Assembly (NCBI RefSeq): GCF_042453785.1 | Contig: NC_091662.1 | Coordinates: 67,001 to 131,000 of the forward strand | DNA: 64,000 bases | Direction of reading: 5' to 3' | From: Malus domestica | Taxonomy: Eukaryota > Streptophyta > Magnoliopsida > Rosales > Rosaceae | Notes under the pieces: generated by a model | What the model was told of the DNA's origin: nothing | The model's database searches: none | Seen by the model: the letters and a program-made list of their open reading frames with translations, nothing else | Program-made: the position numbers and the translations under genes | Part shown: positions 47,763 to 59,592 of the stretch, in pieces | Layout of the letters: every line of letters begins with the position of its first letter | Position numbering within the stretch: the stretch's first letter is position 1

Positions 47763-48138
47763 GGCCCCGTTTGGGATTGAGGTGATTTAAAAAAAAAGCC
47801 ACTGTGAAAAAAAGCTGAGGGTCATTTTTGTGTTTGGTAAACTGAAAAAAAAAGGCTTATTTTGGAAGCTGCTGTGAGAATAAGCTGAAAATCAAAGGAA
47901 AAGCTGAAGCTGCTATTTGCTGCTTTGAAAAAAAGCCTGTTTTTTCAAAGCACACGAAGCTACATTGCTCCTTTAATGAAAAGACACACTATCATCCTGC
48001 TTTTTTTTCCAAAAGCACTTTCACAAAAAAGTTTACCAAACACTCTACTGGCTTTATTTCACAGCCGCTTATTCTCACAGCACAGCCGCTTATTCTCACA
48101 GCAGCTTTTTTTAAAAGCATAGCAATACCAAACCAGCC
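47763..48138. mobile_element. PIF/Harbinger-type MITE, copy B (inverted to copy A)
   Basis: This 376 bp copy has ends GGCCCCGTTTGGG and CCAAACCAGCC. Its sequence is the reverse complement of copy A with perhaps 10-15% difference by eye. TAA precedes it; the right-hand duplication is eroded (AAC). Transcription across both would give a long hairpin. Confidence 0.75.
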
Positions 48139-50480
48139 AACCATGGAAGCAATTGGCCATGTCCACTATAAGAATTTATTGAGGTTGCTTGGTTATTCAG
48201 CTAAAAGAGCTCTTGATATTCATTTGTTAAATCTTTGTATACCTTCGAGTTTCGGTCTTTTGCTAAGTTGTGTTTTTGTCTAATGCTTTAGGTTCATGGT
48301 AATAAAGCTGCAATATTTACAATCACCACCTTTTAATTCTTTCCGTTTTTTCAAGTTCTAAGATTAGTACATATTTATGTTTTTTTTTATCTTTCAGATT
48401 TATGAATAAGGATCAATAAATAGTTAATTTTTTTTTTATTATTGCAGAGTTATTAAATATACATATTTACCCTTTATATTAAAAAATAATAATAATTTGG
48501 GGTTATTGAAATCAGTGATGGAAAATCTGCCAAAGTCTGAGAAAATTGAAGATTTCAGTATTCAAATTCTAGGTTATCTTAGACTTTATGGTTGTACATT
48601 CTACAACAACTATATATGAGTTTTTATTTTCAATTTGTGTTCATTTGAACGAAACCGTAACAGTTTGGTTTAGCAGCTTATAAATATGTCCAATGCCATA
48701 TTATTTTCAAAACTTCCATTTTACAAAACGCATGCATTATGGAGGGGAGGAACTTGAGATGAAGCTTACAGGCACGCCCTACCAAGAAAAATCAGAGGTT
48801 AGATAATTCCAATTTTATCCAAATTTTGAAAACAGAATTCAATTTCTTTGAGTAGACACTAATTTCTAATTTTCCATTTCCTATTTTTCGTTAATTTATT
48901 TGGGTGTCCAAAATTAACTTGAGCTATGGTTGAAGATCTTAGCAATGGACGGTCTTTGGAGATTCTCATTAATCGCTTCAGAAATGAGTGCCCGAATCCC
49001 GATTCAAATTGGTTAGATAGCTTTCTTTGTCAGTTTTAGTTGATTGTTCAGATTTTCCTTTTTTTTTTCTCAGCAACCAAACATGTGCCACAAAGTTCTC
49101 AAGTTTATGATTGACTACTTATTAATACATTATTACTACGTTTTAATTTTTAAGTAATCGAAATTGTTATGCTCTGAGCAACTATTGTAGCTTCAACTCA
49201 CCAAAATGGCAAGAGATTCTCACCTTTCGAAGAGCGAGCCATGTGCGTTGATTAGGTAGGATACTAGGATATGTTGTTCTTGCTATGGAACATTATTTTG
49301 TTGGTTTCGATGTTGTCTTTCTTTTGATATGCCACTCAATGTTGTGCAAATTCTGTATCACTATTGTCCTAACTGGTTGTGATATCCAATCGTGTAAAAT
49401 CTTTTTTCATGGTCCATAAAACTCTTTGGTTTTCTTCAAAGACACAAAACTTTTGACATGTTTTAGTTTTAAACCTTGATCTAATATGAGGTAGATTTGT
49501 CTTTGATTTGTTAAACCTATGCATGTGTTTGCCTCATCTGGATTAACAGAAGAAACAAAATAATATTTCCCTAACAAATTGTTGGTAATTTACAGGTTTC
49601 ATGACTAATACTACAAGTTCTACTTCAAGATCAGCATACGCACATTTGCAAATACCAAGATCATTATTTATCTGTGAGTACATCTAATTTATAAATGCAT
49701 ACAATCACTGGCTTGGCTTTGCTAATTGAATTTCTATCATAAACTTCAACATTTTCGTTTCTTTTTCTCATTGAATTTAGCATAACACCATATTTTTTTA
49801 ATTCCAAAGAGAGATAATAAACCATATTTAATATATAATTTGTTTTGATTGGTTTAGATTGACCTAAAAGAAACTAGGAAAGGAATGATGCACAGTGATA
49901 TAGAATGCTTAAATTGAAATCTCAGTTTACAACTTTTGCTACCCTAATTGATGGACAGGAATATAACTTTGCGGTAGCACCCTACTAAACAATATTTTTT
50001 CCTATGTTTTATCCAGCTTTTATCTAATATACATTTATCTTTTTCAATCTTTGTTATACATTTAAGATGCTGAAACAAAGCAAACGCACAAAAGTTTGAT
50101 AAGGTGCTATAAAATTGCCGGAAAAAGGTCATCTCCAATTCATGCAAAGCCGCATTCCTTTCCATGCATAAAAACACTAGGTAACCATACTTTATCCTTA
50201 TTTTGTTTATGATGTAATTCTATTGTCATATAAATTTATTTCATATTTTTCAATTTTTTTCCCTTGCCTAGGATGCTTCCTTGACAATCAACACTACCAG
50301 AGGAAAACTTATAGTGGTGCAGTATAAGCAACTTTTGTCATATTTTTGTTATTCTGAAAACTTCCCAACATTTTCAATATAAGTAGTTTTAATCTTCTAT
50401 GGTGTAGTCTTTACATCTTTGAAACATGATTTTTCTTACAATTTTTAATCCCACAGCAACGCGCATGCAAAACTTTCTAG
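48139..50480. other. Helitron interior, unassigned
   Basis: This AT-rich sequence up to the Helitron 3' end has no long reading frame. A short ATG frame near 48924 (MVEDLSNGRSLEILINRF) may be a captured exon; the source is unknown. No RNA gene is recognised. Confidence 0.4.
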
Positions 50481-51280
50481 TGATAACTACAAATTGGTTA
50501 ACTCTTGGCTTAACTTAGTATGCAATTCTCACATAGATTAGACCTGGTCAGGCAAACTTTCTTGCTAGTCGGGCTAATTTGCATGCTTCTGAAGTGCTTT
50601 AAAAAAAAATTCTTAAAGAAAATGGATACTACAGGCAATGTAGCAAAGCTTTAAACATAAATACAAGTACAAAGAAACTGGATTACAAAAGAAATTTAAA
50701 TAAAAAAAAAAAGGTAAGCTTGCAAAGCTTTAAAGTTTTTTTGTTTTATTAGTTGAGTGTCATTTTTTTCATTCTTTTATGATGCTTTATAAAAAACAAA
50801 CATTCTTCTTGTTTAAGCCTTTTACTCTCAGAATAATTCTTTCTACTTCCGGTTGTTGATGTGACTACTGATAAAAAATAAGAATTTACATTACTTGAGC
50901 TTTCATCCTCTCAAAACTATCAAAATGCCATCATAAAGTAGCTTTTTATAGGTAAAAACCGATTGGATTAAACGTACAATGTGAAAGAAGGTTTGCCACC
51001 GACAATGCCACATATAAAGCACTTTAGAAATCTTTGGACGTGTGCACTGTTCATCTCTGTAAAAATAAATACGCATCGCTCATTTTAGGTGAAAATAAAA
51101 GACTTGGCCCTTGACAGTCCCAATATTTATTTAACAGTAAAAGCCTAAATTGTTATCCATAACTTACCTAGATTTGACTTGTCATCTAGTGTTTCTTGTA
51201 AATTTAACTTTCAATCATGCCCCAATTTTCATAGATTCAAATATATACATACGTTATGCACGATCTTGCTATATAAATAC
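50481..51280. other. Intergenic, nothing recognised
   Basis: AT-rich sequence between the Helitron end and a local tandem duplication. I see no coding, RNA or transposon signature. Confidence 0.4.
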
Positions 51281-51496
51281 TGGCAAGAAATTTCATAACC
51301 AGTTTCAAAGCCGGTGTTCAATATTGATTAATGAACATAAACAATCTTCTCATTCATACGAATGCAGGCAGCCTCCATTGGCAAGAAATTTCATAACCAG
51401 TTTCAAAGCTGAATTTCATAACCAGTTTCAAAGCCGATGTTCAATATTGATTAATGAACATAAACAATCTTCTCATTCATACGAATGCAGGTAGCC
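51281..51496. repeat. Local tandem duplication, period 98 bp
   Basis: A unit starting TGGCAAGAAATTTCATAACC occurs at 51281 and again at 51379. The second copy also has an internal duplicate of TTTCATAACCAGTTTCAAAGC (about 51414). Both copies end with CATACGAATGCAGG(C/T)AGCCTCCAT. The few differences imply a fairly recent event. Confidence 0.8.
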
Positions 51497-51733
51497 TCCA
51501 TGGCGTGCAAATCTAATTGATTTGGCACACAGATTGTACGGACATCTTGGATTTTGTGCTGGGACTTCATATATTCTTCCAGCTGCTGAATTGTTTCTGG
51601 ATTTGGGAATTGTTAAGAGGATCTATCGCCCTTATCTTTGTAGGTATTTCTGGAGGAAAGACTCTTCCGGCCTCCACGCGCTGCTGTTATGGCACCTCGT
51701 GCCTGCTTGTTTAAGCACTTTATCAGCTCAGCA

Positions 51734-53158
51734 TCAGTCATTTTCGGTGTCATTATCTCCCTCCTGCGGAAGCAAAACCCATACCATTGGAGTGTAGCGT
51801 ACAAAAACGAGCAGAAGGGTCTCAAACAATAGATAAAGTCCCTTGTTATATGTCCTCATCCTGTAGACACCAAACCTAAGGACCTTACTCCCACGGTAAC
51901 CTTAGTACAGACCACTCCACATATAACCCCAGGAACACAAGGGAAGACAACTGCTATTAGCCTATTACAACTGCAATAAGGTATGGATCCACAAGATCTT
52001 TACGCATGAGGTCGTAAACATAAGCTACCTAACATCTGCTACGCCATGATAGACAGCACACTACCAGGCCTAGATAGATCCTAACTTCAAGTCCATGTAG
52101 GAAGCACAATATAAAAACAATTTCAAGACCTACCTTGTCACTCACATCTTCACATTCAGGTTTATTGCTTGGGCCTGCTTCACAGTTTCTTAGACCGTCA
52201 TCCACTCCTTTCTCTTCATGATTTAAATTTGAAGTCTGATCCTGATATATTGCAAAATTGTAAGTACGAACTTGCAAATGCAATGCATGATGCAAGAATG
52301 CATCTCCAAGTAAACAAGGACTGCATAAACAAAGAACCCTTTTTTTGGTCGAAGTGAATTTGTCAGAATGCCTCTCCAAGTAAGATAAGATTATACAAGA
52401 CAGACTGTAAGAGTCATTTTTATCACAAGCCGTTCATTATTATTATACGAACACAAGAACTTTCCAATTTACTCTGCAAATATCAGTGATGATTTCACTA
52501 ATCTTCATTTTGTACATAAATAATCACTTTCAACCTCAGATTGTTGCTCAGACGCTTCCATTTCTTCATGACATGACAACAAGTAAACGATGTACCTGAT
52601 CTAGACACTTCCATTTCTTCATGACATGACAGCAAGTAAACAATGTACCTGATCTAGCAAACGCAATGAATCAACACCCTCTATGTTCGTTTCATTTAAC
52701 ACAGAGGTGTGTGTCATCTTCAGTTTCTTCATCACAAGAACTAGCATCCCTATCAAAACCTCCTTCAATGAACTGCATGTAACAACATGATATTGAGAAC
52801 ATTATAACATACAAAAAAAGCCAAAGTGAACAAATATTGGACTCACAGATGTCTTGCATATGATTGAAAAAGAATTTTTGGTTAAATGAAATTGATCACA
52901 AATAATTGGACAAGGCATACTGTAACCACAACATGCAATATACACTTGATAGCCCAGGGAAGTGTTTTTTACAGAAGGGTGGAACATACTATATGCAAAA
53001 GTAAAGAAATTTAAATGGGTGTATCATGTAGGCTCCACAAGTATACATCAAGCATGTAGCATGAATCTACCATGCTTCACAACGATACGATACCTTCTCA
53101 ATGTGCTCCTGATCCTTCCTAGTAAACCCACTGGCAGCAAGTTCCTTGTCCAGAAAAA
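51734..53158 (-). CDS. Unrecognised small acidic protein, partial exon set (possibly a gene remnant)
   Basis: Four exon-like blocks on the minus strand have good splice sites: about 53158-53089 (MPLFLDKELAASGFTRKDQ), 52772-52649 (open in one frame, TSVLNETNIEGVDSLRLLDQ), 52241-52134 (DQTSNLNHEEKGVDDGLRNC) and 51763-51734 (EGDNDTEND then stop). The last three join in phase. The link to the first block does not fit in phase, so an exon is missing or the start is misassigned. The ASGFTRKDQEHIEK words recall the start of a BRCT-like domain, but the rest of such a domain is not seen. The C-terminus is acidic. It may be a truncated copy of a larger nuclear protein gene. Confidence 0.4.
52555..52660. 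repeat. 53 bp tandem duplication over a splice donor
   Basis: Two copies starting CTTCCATTTCTTCATGACAT lie at 52555 and 52608. Each contains the exon end and donor (CTAGATCAG/GTACAT on the minus strand) of the unrecognised gene, so two equivalent donors exist 53 bp apart. Confidence 0.8.
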
Positions 53159-54236
53159 GGGGCATCCTTGGCTATTGAAGAAAAAGAAGGCCTTCCGCCT
53201 TCATCTGTGTCTACCTCTGTATCTGTTCCATCACATCATCTCTGCATTCTTGAAAAGTCATGTTGAACCTGAGAGAAAGAAAGAATTAACAAACTAGAGG
53301 GGACCTTTATCCCCAACCTTTTTTCTTCCCATAACCTCAGGAGTCAGGAGTTACAGAGGATACATAGCCAACACCATAGACTAATGACCTTAAAAGAGAG
53401 ATGAAATCGGAGGAGTCAACAAAGAAGCAGAATTGGTAGTTGAACATAGCCTATGTGTTATTGTTCAGTGTATTGCTTCTAAATTAACTGTATGTTATTA
53501 AGAAGATGGTGCCAATTGCCAAATATCGCCTGGAAGCACTCCTCCTGTCAACCCACCATGTGCATTACATTTAGAAGAGTCGCGATGCAAGAGCAAGCTT
53601 GAGCAGTTCTTCTTGGGATAATAAGACCCATCTACAAAAGAAATGTCAAATTATTATAACCATTAAAATTTGTATTTTTTCAACTGAATTATTAAATGTT
53701 ATTTTCTTATTAATATAGAACTTTAAATGATTGTATTTATTAAAAAAACCGTTGAAACAAAATTTTTATTGGTTAAAATGTTAGTGGAATAAGTAATCCA
53801 CCATTAAAATTAAAGGAAAACTAACGAAAAGTAAAAAAAAAACTTCTCTTTTAACGAAAAGTATTTTTTAAATGTATAATGAATAGTGCCAGTTAAAGGT
53901 AAAAATGTGGTTTTTCATTAAAAGTGAACAGTACCGAGAGTGTTTTGTTAAAACTCCCTAAAATTAATTAAAAATAAGTTTGATGTTAATGTTAAATTTG
54001 ACTCCTAATCACAAAAGCTTCAAATCTAGTCAGCAAATAACACTTCGGTTGGAAGAATTTTTATGTCAAATATGCACAATAACATTTTCAACTAGGATTT
54101 GACATTTCCATTGAAAATGTTCTAAGGAATCTAAATCACTAGTTGGTCAGTGCATCTATGGAGCGTTCAGAGATAAACCGATCTTATTACCATTTTTTTA
54201 CATAATTTTTCTGTTTTTTTTTGGATTAGGATTCTC
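53159..54236. other. Intergenic, with a likely degenerate MITE
   Basis: Mostly unassigned AT-rich DNA. At about 53816-53960 GGAAAACTAACGAAAAG and the complement of GTTTTGTTAAAACTCCC suggest an eroded inverted-repeat element with TGAATAGTGCCAG inside. No gene is seen. Confidence 0.4.
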
Positions 54237-54388
54237 TCCCCTCCTCTTTCCATCCCCTTCCATCCCCTCCTCTCATATTCTTTTATTTTGTTTTTCTCTT
54301 GCTATAAAAAAATAATATAAGATGTTGACGCGGCTTAACTGTGACCGTTCGATTAAGGGGAGGGAAAAAAAGAGGGGAGAGAATCCTA
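54237..54388. mobile_element. Small MITE with TAGGATTCTCTCCCCTC ends
   Basis: The left end TAGGATTCTCTCCCCTC and right end GAGGGGAGAGAATCCTA are perfect inverted repeats around about 120 bp. The superfamily and target duplication are unclear. Confidence 0.6.
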
Positions 54389-54460
54389 CTTTTTTTTTTA
54401 TCATTTTAATTTTGTTGTCTTTTCAATTTCTGAGTTACAAGTGCTCATTAAACCGGAATA

Positions 54461-54652
54461 GGATCCTCCTTGGATTCTCTTTGTGGGGATTCGTATGATC
54501 AATCAATCGTGTCCATTCATCATACATTGTGTGACCAGTTTTCATTAGATACTATTTATATTCAATTTAAAATTTAAAATAATTTCTAACCGTACGATGT
54601 ACGATGAACGAACATGATTGATTGATCTCTGAATCCCTACAAAGAGGATCCT
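54461..54652. mobile_element. Small MITE with GGATCCTCTTTG-type ends
   Basis: GGATCCTCCTTGG...TTTGTGGGGATTC on the left pairs with GAATCCCTACAAAGAGGATCC on the right. The interior is a palindromic AT-rich segment with GTACGATGTACGATGAACG. It is preceded by CATTAAACCGGAA. Confidence 0.6.
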
Positions 54653-54667
54653 TGTCTCATTAAACCA

Positions 54668-54857
54668 GAAAGGGATCCGAGAGGATCCCTTTCACCTAAT
54701 CCTCCTCATCAAACAATCCGGACCCTTGAAATTTGATCCAACGGCTAAAAATATAGGCCCACTTTAACAGTTATAATAACTTTAGTTGTTGGATCAAATT
54801 TCAAATGTCCAAATTGTTTAATAAAGATGATTAGGTTCTAGAGATGATCTCTTTCCC
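54668..54857. mobile_element. Small MITE with long imperfect inverted repeats
   Basis: GGATCCCTTTC...CCTAATC...AAACAATCCGGAC on the left pairs with the complement of CCAAATTGTTT...GATTAGG...GATCTCTTTCCC on the right, with TTGAAATTTGATCCAAC and GTTGGATCAAATTTCAA near the centre. Nearly the whole element can fold into one hairpin. Confidence 0.6.
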
Positions 54858-55652
54858 ATTAAACCCACTTCTGGTGTGACAGATTTGGACCTTTTTTATG
54901 AAATAAATTATCAGAGTTTTCTCTCTCTATCATGCCTCTATTGTGAGATTGACAGTTTTTGTTTTCTAGTTCAACAGTTTTGTAGCCTTGTAAGATTAGT
55001 ACTAGAATAGGCTCTTTCGGATTTTCAGCTCTCTCCTCACAGAAAGAGAGTGGACTCTATATTTCATTTCTCATTTGACTTTAATTCGTTCTGCATCATA
55101 AAATGTGTGGCACAAGGCTGGGCTTATATCGCTGGGGTATTTGGACAGGCTTGGCATGGCCCACTAACTGCCCTCTTGAATTTGGACCGTTGGAGCCCCT
55201 TTTTGAGGTTGAGGGGCTAAAAAGAGCCTTGCCCTTGCCCTAAAGCATGGTTTACCAGTACCAGTCCACCAGAAGCCTTTCCCAAGGGGCAAAGATTAGA
55301 ACCAAATCCACCCCACACATCATTAACTTGAAAGAAATAGTTCTCTGACAAGTTATCATTTTGTTTACATGCTTTCCACGCATGCTTGCAACCTGAAAAT
55401 ACATTGAACCAACACAAGGGCATGGCCGAAATCTAGACATATAGTTTTCATTTGAAACGACGTTTGAAACTTGAACTACATTTAAATGACTATATATAAC
55501 ATATCAAGTCTATGACTAAAAATGAGTTATAACTCATAGAATCCTCCACAGTATGAGGATTACCATCGCCACGGGTAAGGTAACTTAAGCAGCTCAGTGT
55601 ATTTGGAACAAAGCACAATTATCACTACAAGCACCACATGAAGCTTTGCTAT
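54858..55652. other. 3' flank of RabGDI
   Basis: No gene is recognised. The part next to 55652 is probably the 3' UTR of the GDI gene on the minus strand. Confidence 0.45.
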
Positions 55653-58600
55653 TCATTCTTCTGCAGCACTAGCAGCACTTAGGTCCACACTGAGGTCAAG
55701 AACCTGCTCAAACATTCCAGGAAATTTGGTGAAACCTTAAATGAAAGACATGGTTCTATGAAACAGTAAACAGAAACAAAGGCAAGTTAGTTAATCAAGG
55801 AAATGTCCATCGACTTTAAGGACGACATGAAATCGAAAACAACAGAACCAAACTAATTGGGCGATGCATAAAATTGTATTTCTTACCTTCCCTGTTATCA
55901 AGGTGTACATGTTGAGTACATCCAAGACGGTGGACTCAAAGTGTGTTGTGGCATCATAACTCTGTTAAACATAAGAAGAAGCCTTTTGTCAAGTGCGCAT
56001 AAATTATATTGAAGAGTGCCCAGTACAGGTCAATGCTTGAATAAGACTTACGGTTGATATAAAGCAATTGTCCAAAGCGGGTTCATTAACAGGCTCATAT
56101 CTGTCATAAGTCTCAAAAAAAATCTCGTCAACAGGCCCTAAAAGGTCAATCCCTGGCTTTAGCTCAGTCTCGGGATGATCAGTCTCTGCATCTGTTGATA
56201 CAAATGCAATAAATTTTCCCTTTGGAGCAACATTGTGAGAGTAGGAGCAACAGAAAAGATACCTGTTCAGTCAATAAAGCACCAAAGAATTGGCCTCCAG
56301 TAATAAGAAAATACAACAAAAAAGAAACAGGGATAACTCGGGATGAATAAATATCCACCAACAAGCTATTGGTTCAAAGTATACACGAGTTCCCCAGAGG
56401 CCTGCTCTAAATACCACTGTCTTCTCCTTTTGGTAGTAGTTTGGGGTCGAAATGATAGTAGGATAATATTTATATGCATCAAGCAAGTGTTACCACAAAA
56501 CCCTTCCAACAGTTATAGAATAATATAACTTATTATACCCTCCACCCGATATAACATTGCAATTGCATATCCAATTACACAACAGAATTTAAAAATTGTG
56601 GTTAGACATTGTATGCATATAAACTATACCATTCCTTTCTTCCTATTAAAGAAAACCCATTTCCTTGCCATAGCATAAAACAACCTAGTCATGGGATTGT
56701 TTTTTCTAAAGCAACAGTTACAAAGGATCTTCTTAAATATGCACACGGCATTCATTGCAAAATAAATATTGGTCCCAAACAAAAGATAAGAGAACTCACA
56801 TATCTGATCTGCGACCCAACTGCTTCTGTGGCAGGATAACCTGCACTGAGTGAGACTCATTGGTGTTTGGAATTGGGTGGCTCATGATGGCAATAGCTCT
56901 TGCAACCTTACCAACCTTCCTAACCTGTCAAAATGCATAAATTTTCAGTAAGTGTTTGGGAATAAGCATTTTTCTTCACCCTTCAAGCAAGATACAGAAG
57001 AACAGAGAAGATATTGTGTCCCTTGCAGACCTATAAATAAAAACGACCATATGCGTACTTGTAAGGCACAAGATGAACAGAAAACTAATATTAACATCCC
57101 ACCACCTTTAAATACTTTACTCATAAAGGTTTACCTTGTTAGGCAAGTAAGAAGGATCACAGACAACTTTTTTGCACTTAGCAGTTTCCCCTTCAGATGT
57201 GACACCGATAACTTTCCCTTCCTCGTTGAACTCTACCTGGCATCATGCATCAAACTCAGTGTCTAGACAGGAATTAAACACAAACTAATGCAAAATGAAA
57301 GAGTGTTAAAACCAAGAAAAATGTGTAAGGATTACCTTGCACTCAGGCTTATTCAACATATAAGTCCCACCATAAACTGCACTAAGTCGTGCAAATGCCT
57401 AAATGAAGCACCCCAAACAAAATTGAATATCTTTACCAACTTTGAGATGAAATACAATACTGTAATTAAATAGAGAGAAAGATACCTGGGGAAGCTCTCC
57501 TAATCCATACAGAGGATATATGTATGGTGATCCTCCTTGAAAACGTGCAAATGACTCCGCATAAAGCTATGACACAACCACGTGTTAAACTCAATTACAA
57601 AAATGAACATTAATACATGAGAATTTAAAAACAAGACATAAAAATATCATCTATGAACCTCGACCAGTATTTACCTTCATTCTCTTCACGGTATCTAGAG
57701 CAGGCTCATTCAGGTAGCGATCATCCCTATGAAGTGCCAAAGCATGCCCAATGAAGTCAACAGTGTTGTCATCGAGACCATATTTTCTGTCAAAACATCA
57801 ACCACACAAAAATATAAACAAATGTTCTTGGATTGTTACTTTATCAAAATAAGACCACCTTTCTTTTCTACAAGGAACCCTATACAATAGAAAACAGAGA
57901 CACGGCATTGGTACCAATGAGACTGTAAAGACCGCAAGTTATGATTCTTCTTAGAATAATTATAGAGTTCATTTGCAAAAAGGTTATTGCCCTAGCACTT
58001 ACGCGATCAAATCTCTAGTTGTCACTCTTGTTAAGTCCATTCCCTCATGTGTTTTAGGATCAGTTTCACTATAATCTTGAACATATAGGATGAACTTGCG
58101 TGCACGGCGCTTTTCAAACAGACCCATGAGTGGAGATTTAAGGGCCTCCATGTCAGTTGCTGGAACCTTGTGAACCTGTTGCAACAATTGAGATCCCACC
58201 CATAAGTTTTAAGATGAAATTTATACAGGACAGTGTGTGAGTGTCTTTGTGAGTGTAGTTACTAAATGCAGTTTTCCAAAGAGTTAGCAGAACTACCTTT
58301 CCTTTATTATAGACAAAACTACCATCCACAGCTTTGAAGTACAAATACTTGGTGACATCTGTGTGAATGAGGACACGCACTAGAGTGCCATTGGCCATCA
58401 TAAACTAGACAAGGAAAAATACAACAAATTAGGAAAACATGAAAACAAATATTTAAAAGAAAAACAAACAAAATAATAATGGGCCAAAAACAATGCAAAA
58501 ATTAAGGAAACACACAAACATACCTTAGGGACCATGTCCACGTTATAATCCCTACTAGATCCCAAATGTGCAGGGGGCTTATCATCTCCCCTGAACCTCT

Positions 58601-59592
58601 TCCATAGCTGCAAGTTAATGATAATTTAAAGATCAAAATTAATAATAGAGTATAAAGTTTGAGAGACCGACCGAGTGGGCACGAGAAGATTGGGGGGGGG
58701 GGGGGGGGGGGAGAGAGAGAGAGACAGTGCAACATAAGTACAGATGTGATACTTCATCGGAGGCTTTCAAGTAGACGGCAGAAGGGGACCTGGACAAGAT
58801 TAAGTGATGCACACTCTCCACCATAATAATCGTTCCGATCCATGTGCAGAACCTGGTTCACAGAATACAAGTATCAACAATAAAAGTACCCAAGTGTTTT
58901 GATCAACATTCTGTCATATTCAACGGAAAATAAAGAAATGATAAATATACAAAGCATTGGTTTTAAATGATAGCAATCATGTCATACACTTGATAATAAT
59001 GTAGTCGCTAAGCAATCAGATGAAATTCCAAGTTCCAAGTTTCAAACGCAGCCACCAAACCTATTACTAATCAGATGAATATTCATCATTACAAGTAAGA
59101 TTATTATTTTTTTTTTTAACTTTCCTTTTTGTTATGGTCTAATAAGATTGATAGTAGGTTGAAGGTTAAGGAGCGTGAGCGTTGGATTCATGTGTTGAGA
59201 TCAAAATCAGTTGATGCATTTAGATTACATGAAATATCAAATATAACATCCAATGAAAATAGAAAAGAAGGCGAAGGTGGTTTGAAACATTGAAGCTACA
59301 TCCCTCCGGTTCCAACTGCAAATAGATCCCGTCGGCCCAATTGGCAAATCAATCACCCATACAAATCAAACGAAATGAAATCACAGAGGAAATGTACAGA
59401 AAAAAAGTCCATTGGTGATGAGATTTGATGTTGAAATTGAAAAGGTCAGGAGAGAAGAAATAGTAGAAAGAGTAGGGGGGAGTGGAGAGTGGTGGAATAA
59501 GAGACCTTGAGGCCGTCGACGGAGAGAAGACCGCTGAGGATGCATTCTTTCAGACCCGTTCCCAACACTATGACGTCATACTCTTCGTCCAT
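55653..59592 (-). CDS. GDI: Rab GDP dissociation inhibitor, 13 exons
   Basis: Exons on the minus strand: 59592-59506, 58852-58790, 58607-58524, 58404-58297, 58175-58003, 57786-57675, 57566-57486, 57398-57336, 57236-57135, 56924-56800, 56262-56052, 55961-55887 and 55703-55653. Phases agree and give 444 residues, the standard plant length. The N-terminus [19 protein letters not shown] with [13 protein letters not shown] is the GDI/CHM dinucleotide-fold signature. Further conserved blocks are [53 protein letters not shown] and [17 protein letters not shown]. RabGDI binds prenylated GDP-bound Rab GTPases, extracts them from membranes and recycles them through the cytosol. The Rab-binding and lipid-pocket regions are complete. 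The gene looks functional and is divergent from SKIP35 with 1.75 kb between ATGs. Confidence 0.97.
58692..58726 (+). repeat. G20 run followed by (GA)n in GDI intron 2
   Basis: Twenty consecutive G residues (58692-58711) are followed by GAGAGAGAGAGAGAC. It lies in the 182 bp intron 2 of GDI, so the transcript has a TC run followed by a C run. It is a likely slippage-prone polymorphic site and could form a quadruplex on the plus strand. Confidence 0.85.

Larger units (their letters stand above)
44322..50480 (+). mobile_element. Putative non-autonomous Helitron carrying nested transposons
   Basis: The 5' end reads A/TCTACTAAAACTC, close to the plant Helitron start TCTCTACTA. The 3' end reads CAACGCGCATGC...TTTCTAG/T, matching the CTRR terminus inserted between host A (44321) and T (50481). 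There are no inverted ends or target duplication, as expected. After removing nested insertions (45257-46364, 46395-47033, 47343-48138) about 3.6 kb remain. It resembles a host 5' UTR with intron-like pieces (44580-45240) and unassigned AT-rich sequence. No Rep/helicase domain is present. The GC hairpin before CTAG is weak, so the call rests mainly on the two termini. Confidence 0.6.
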
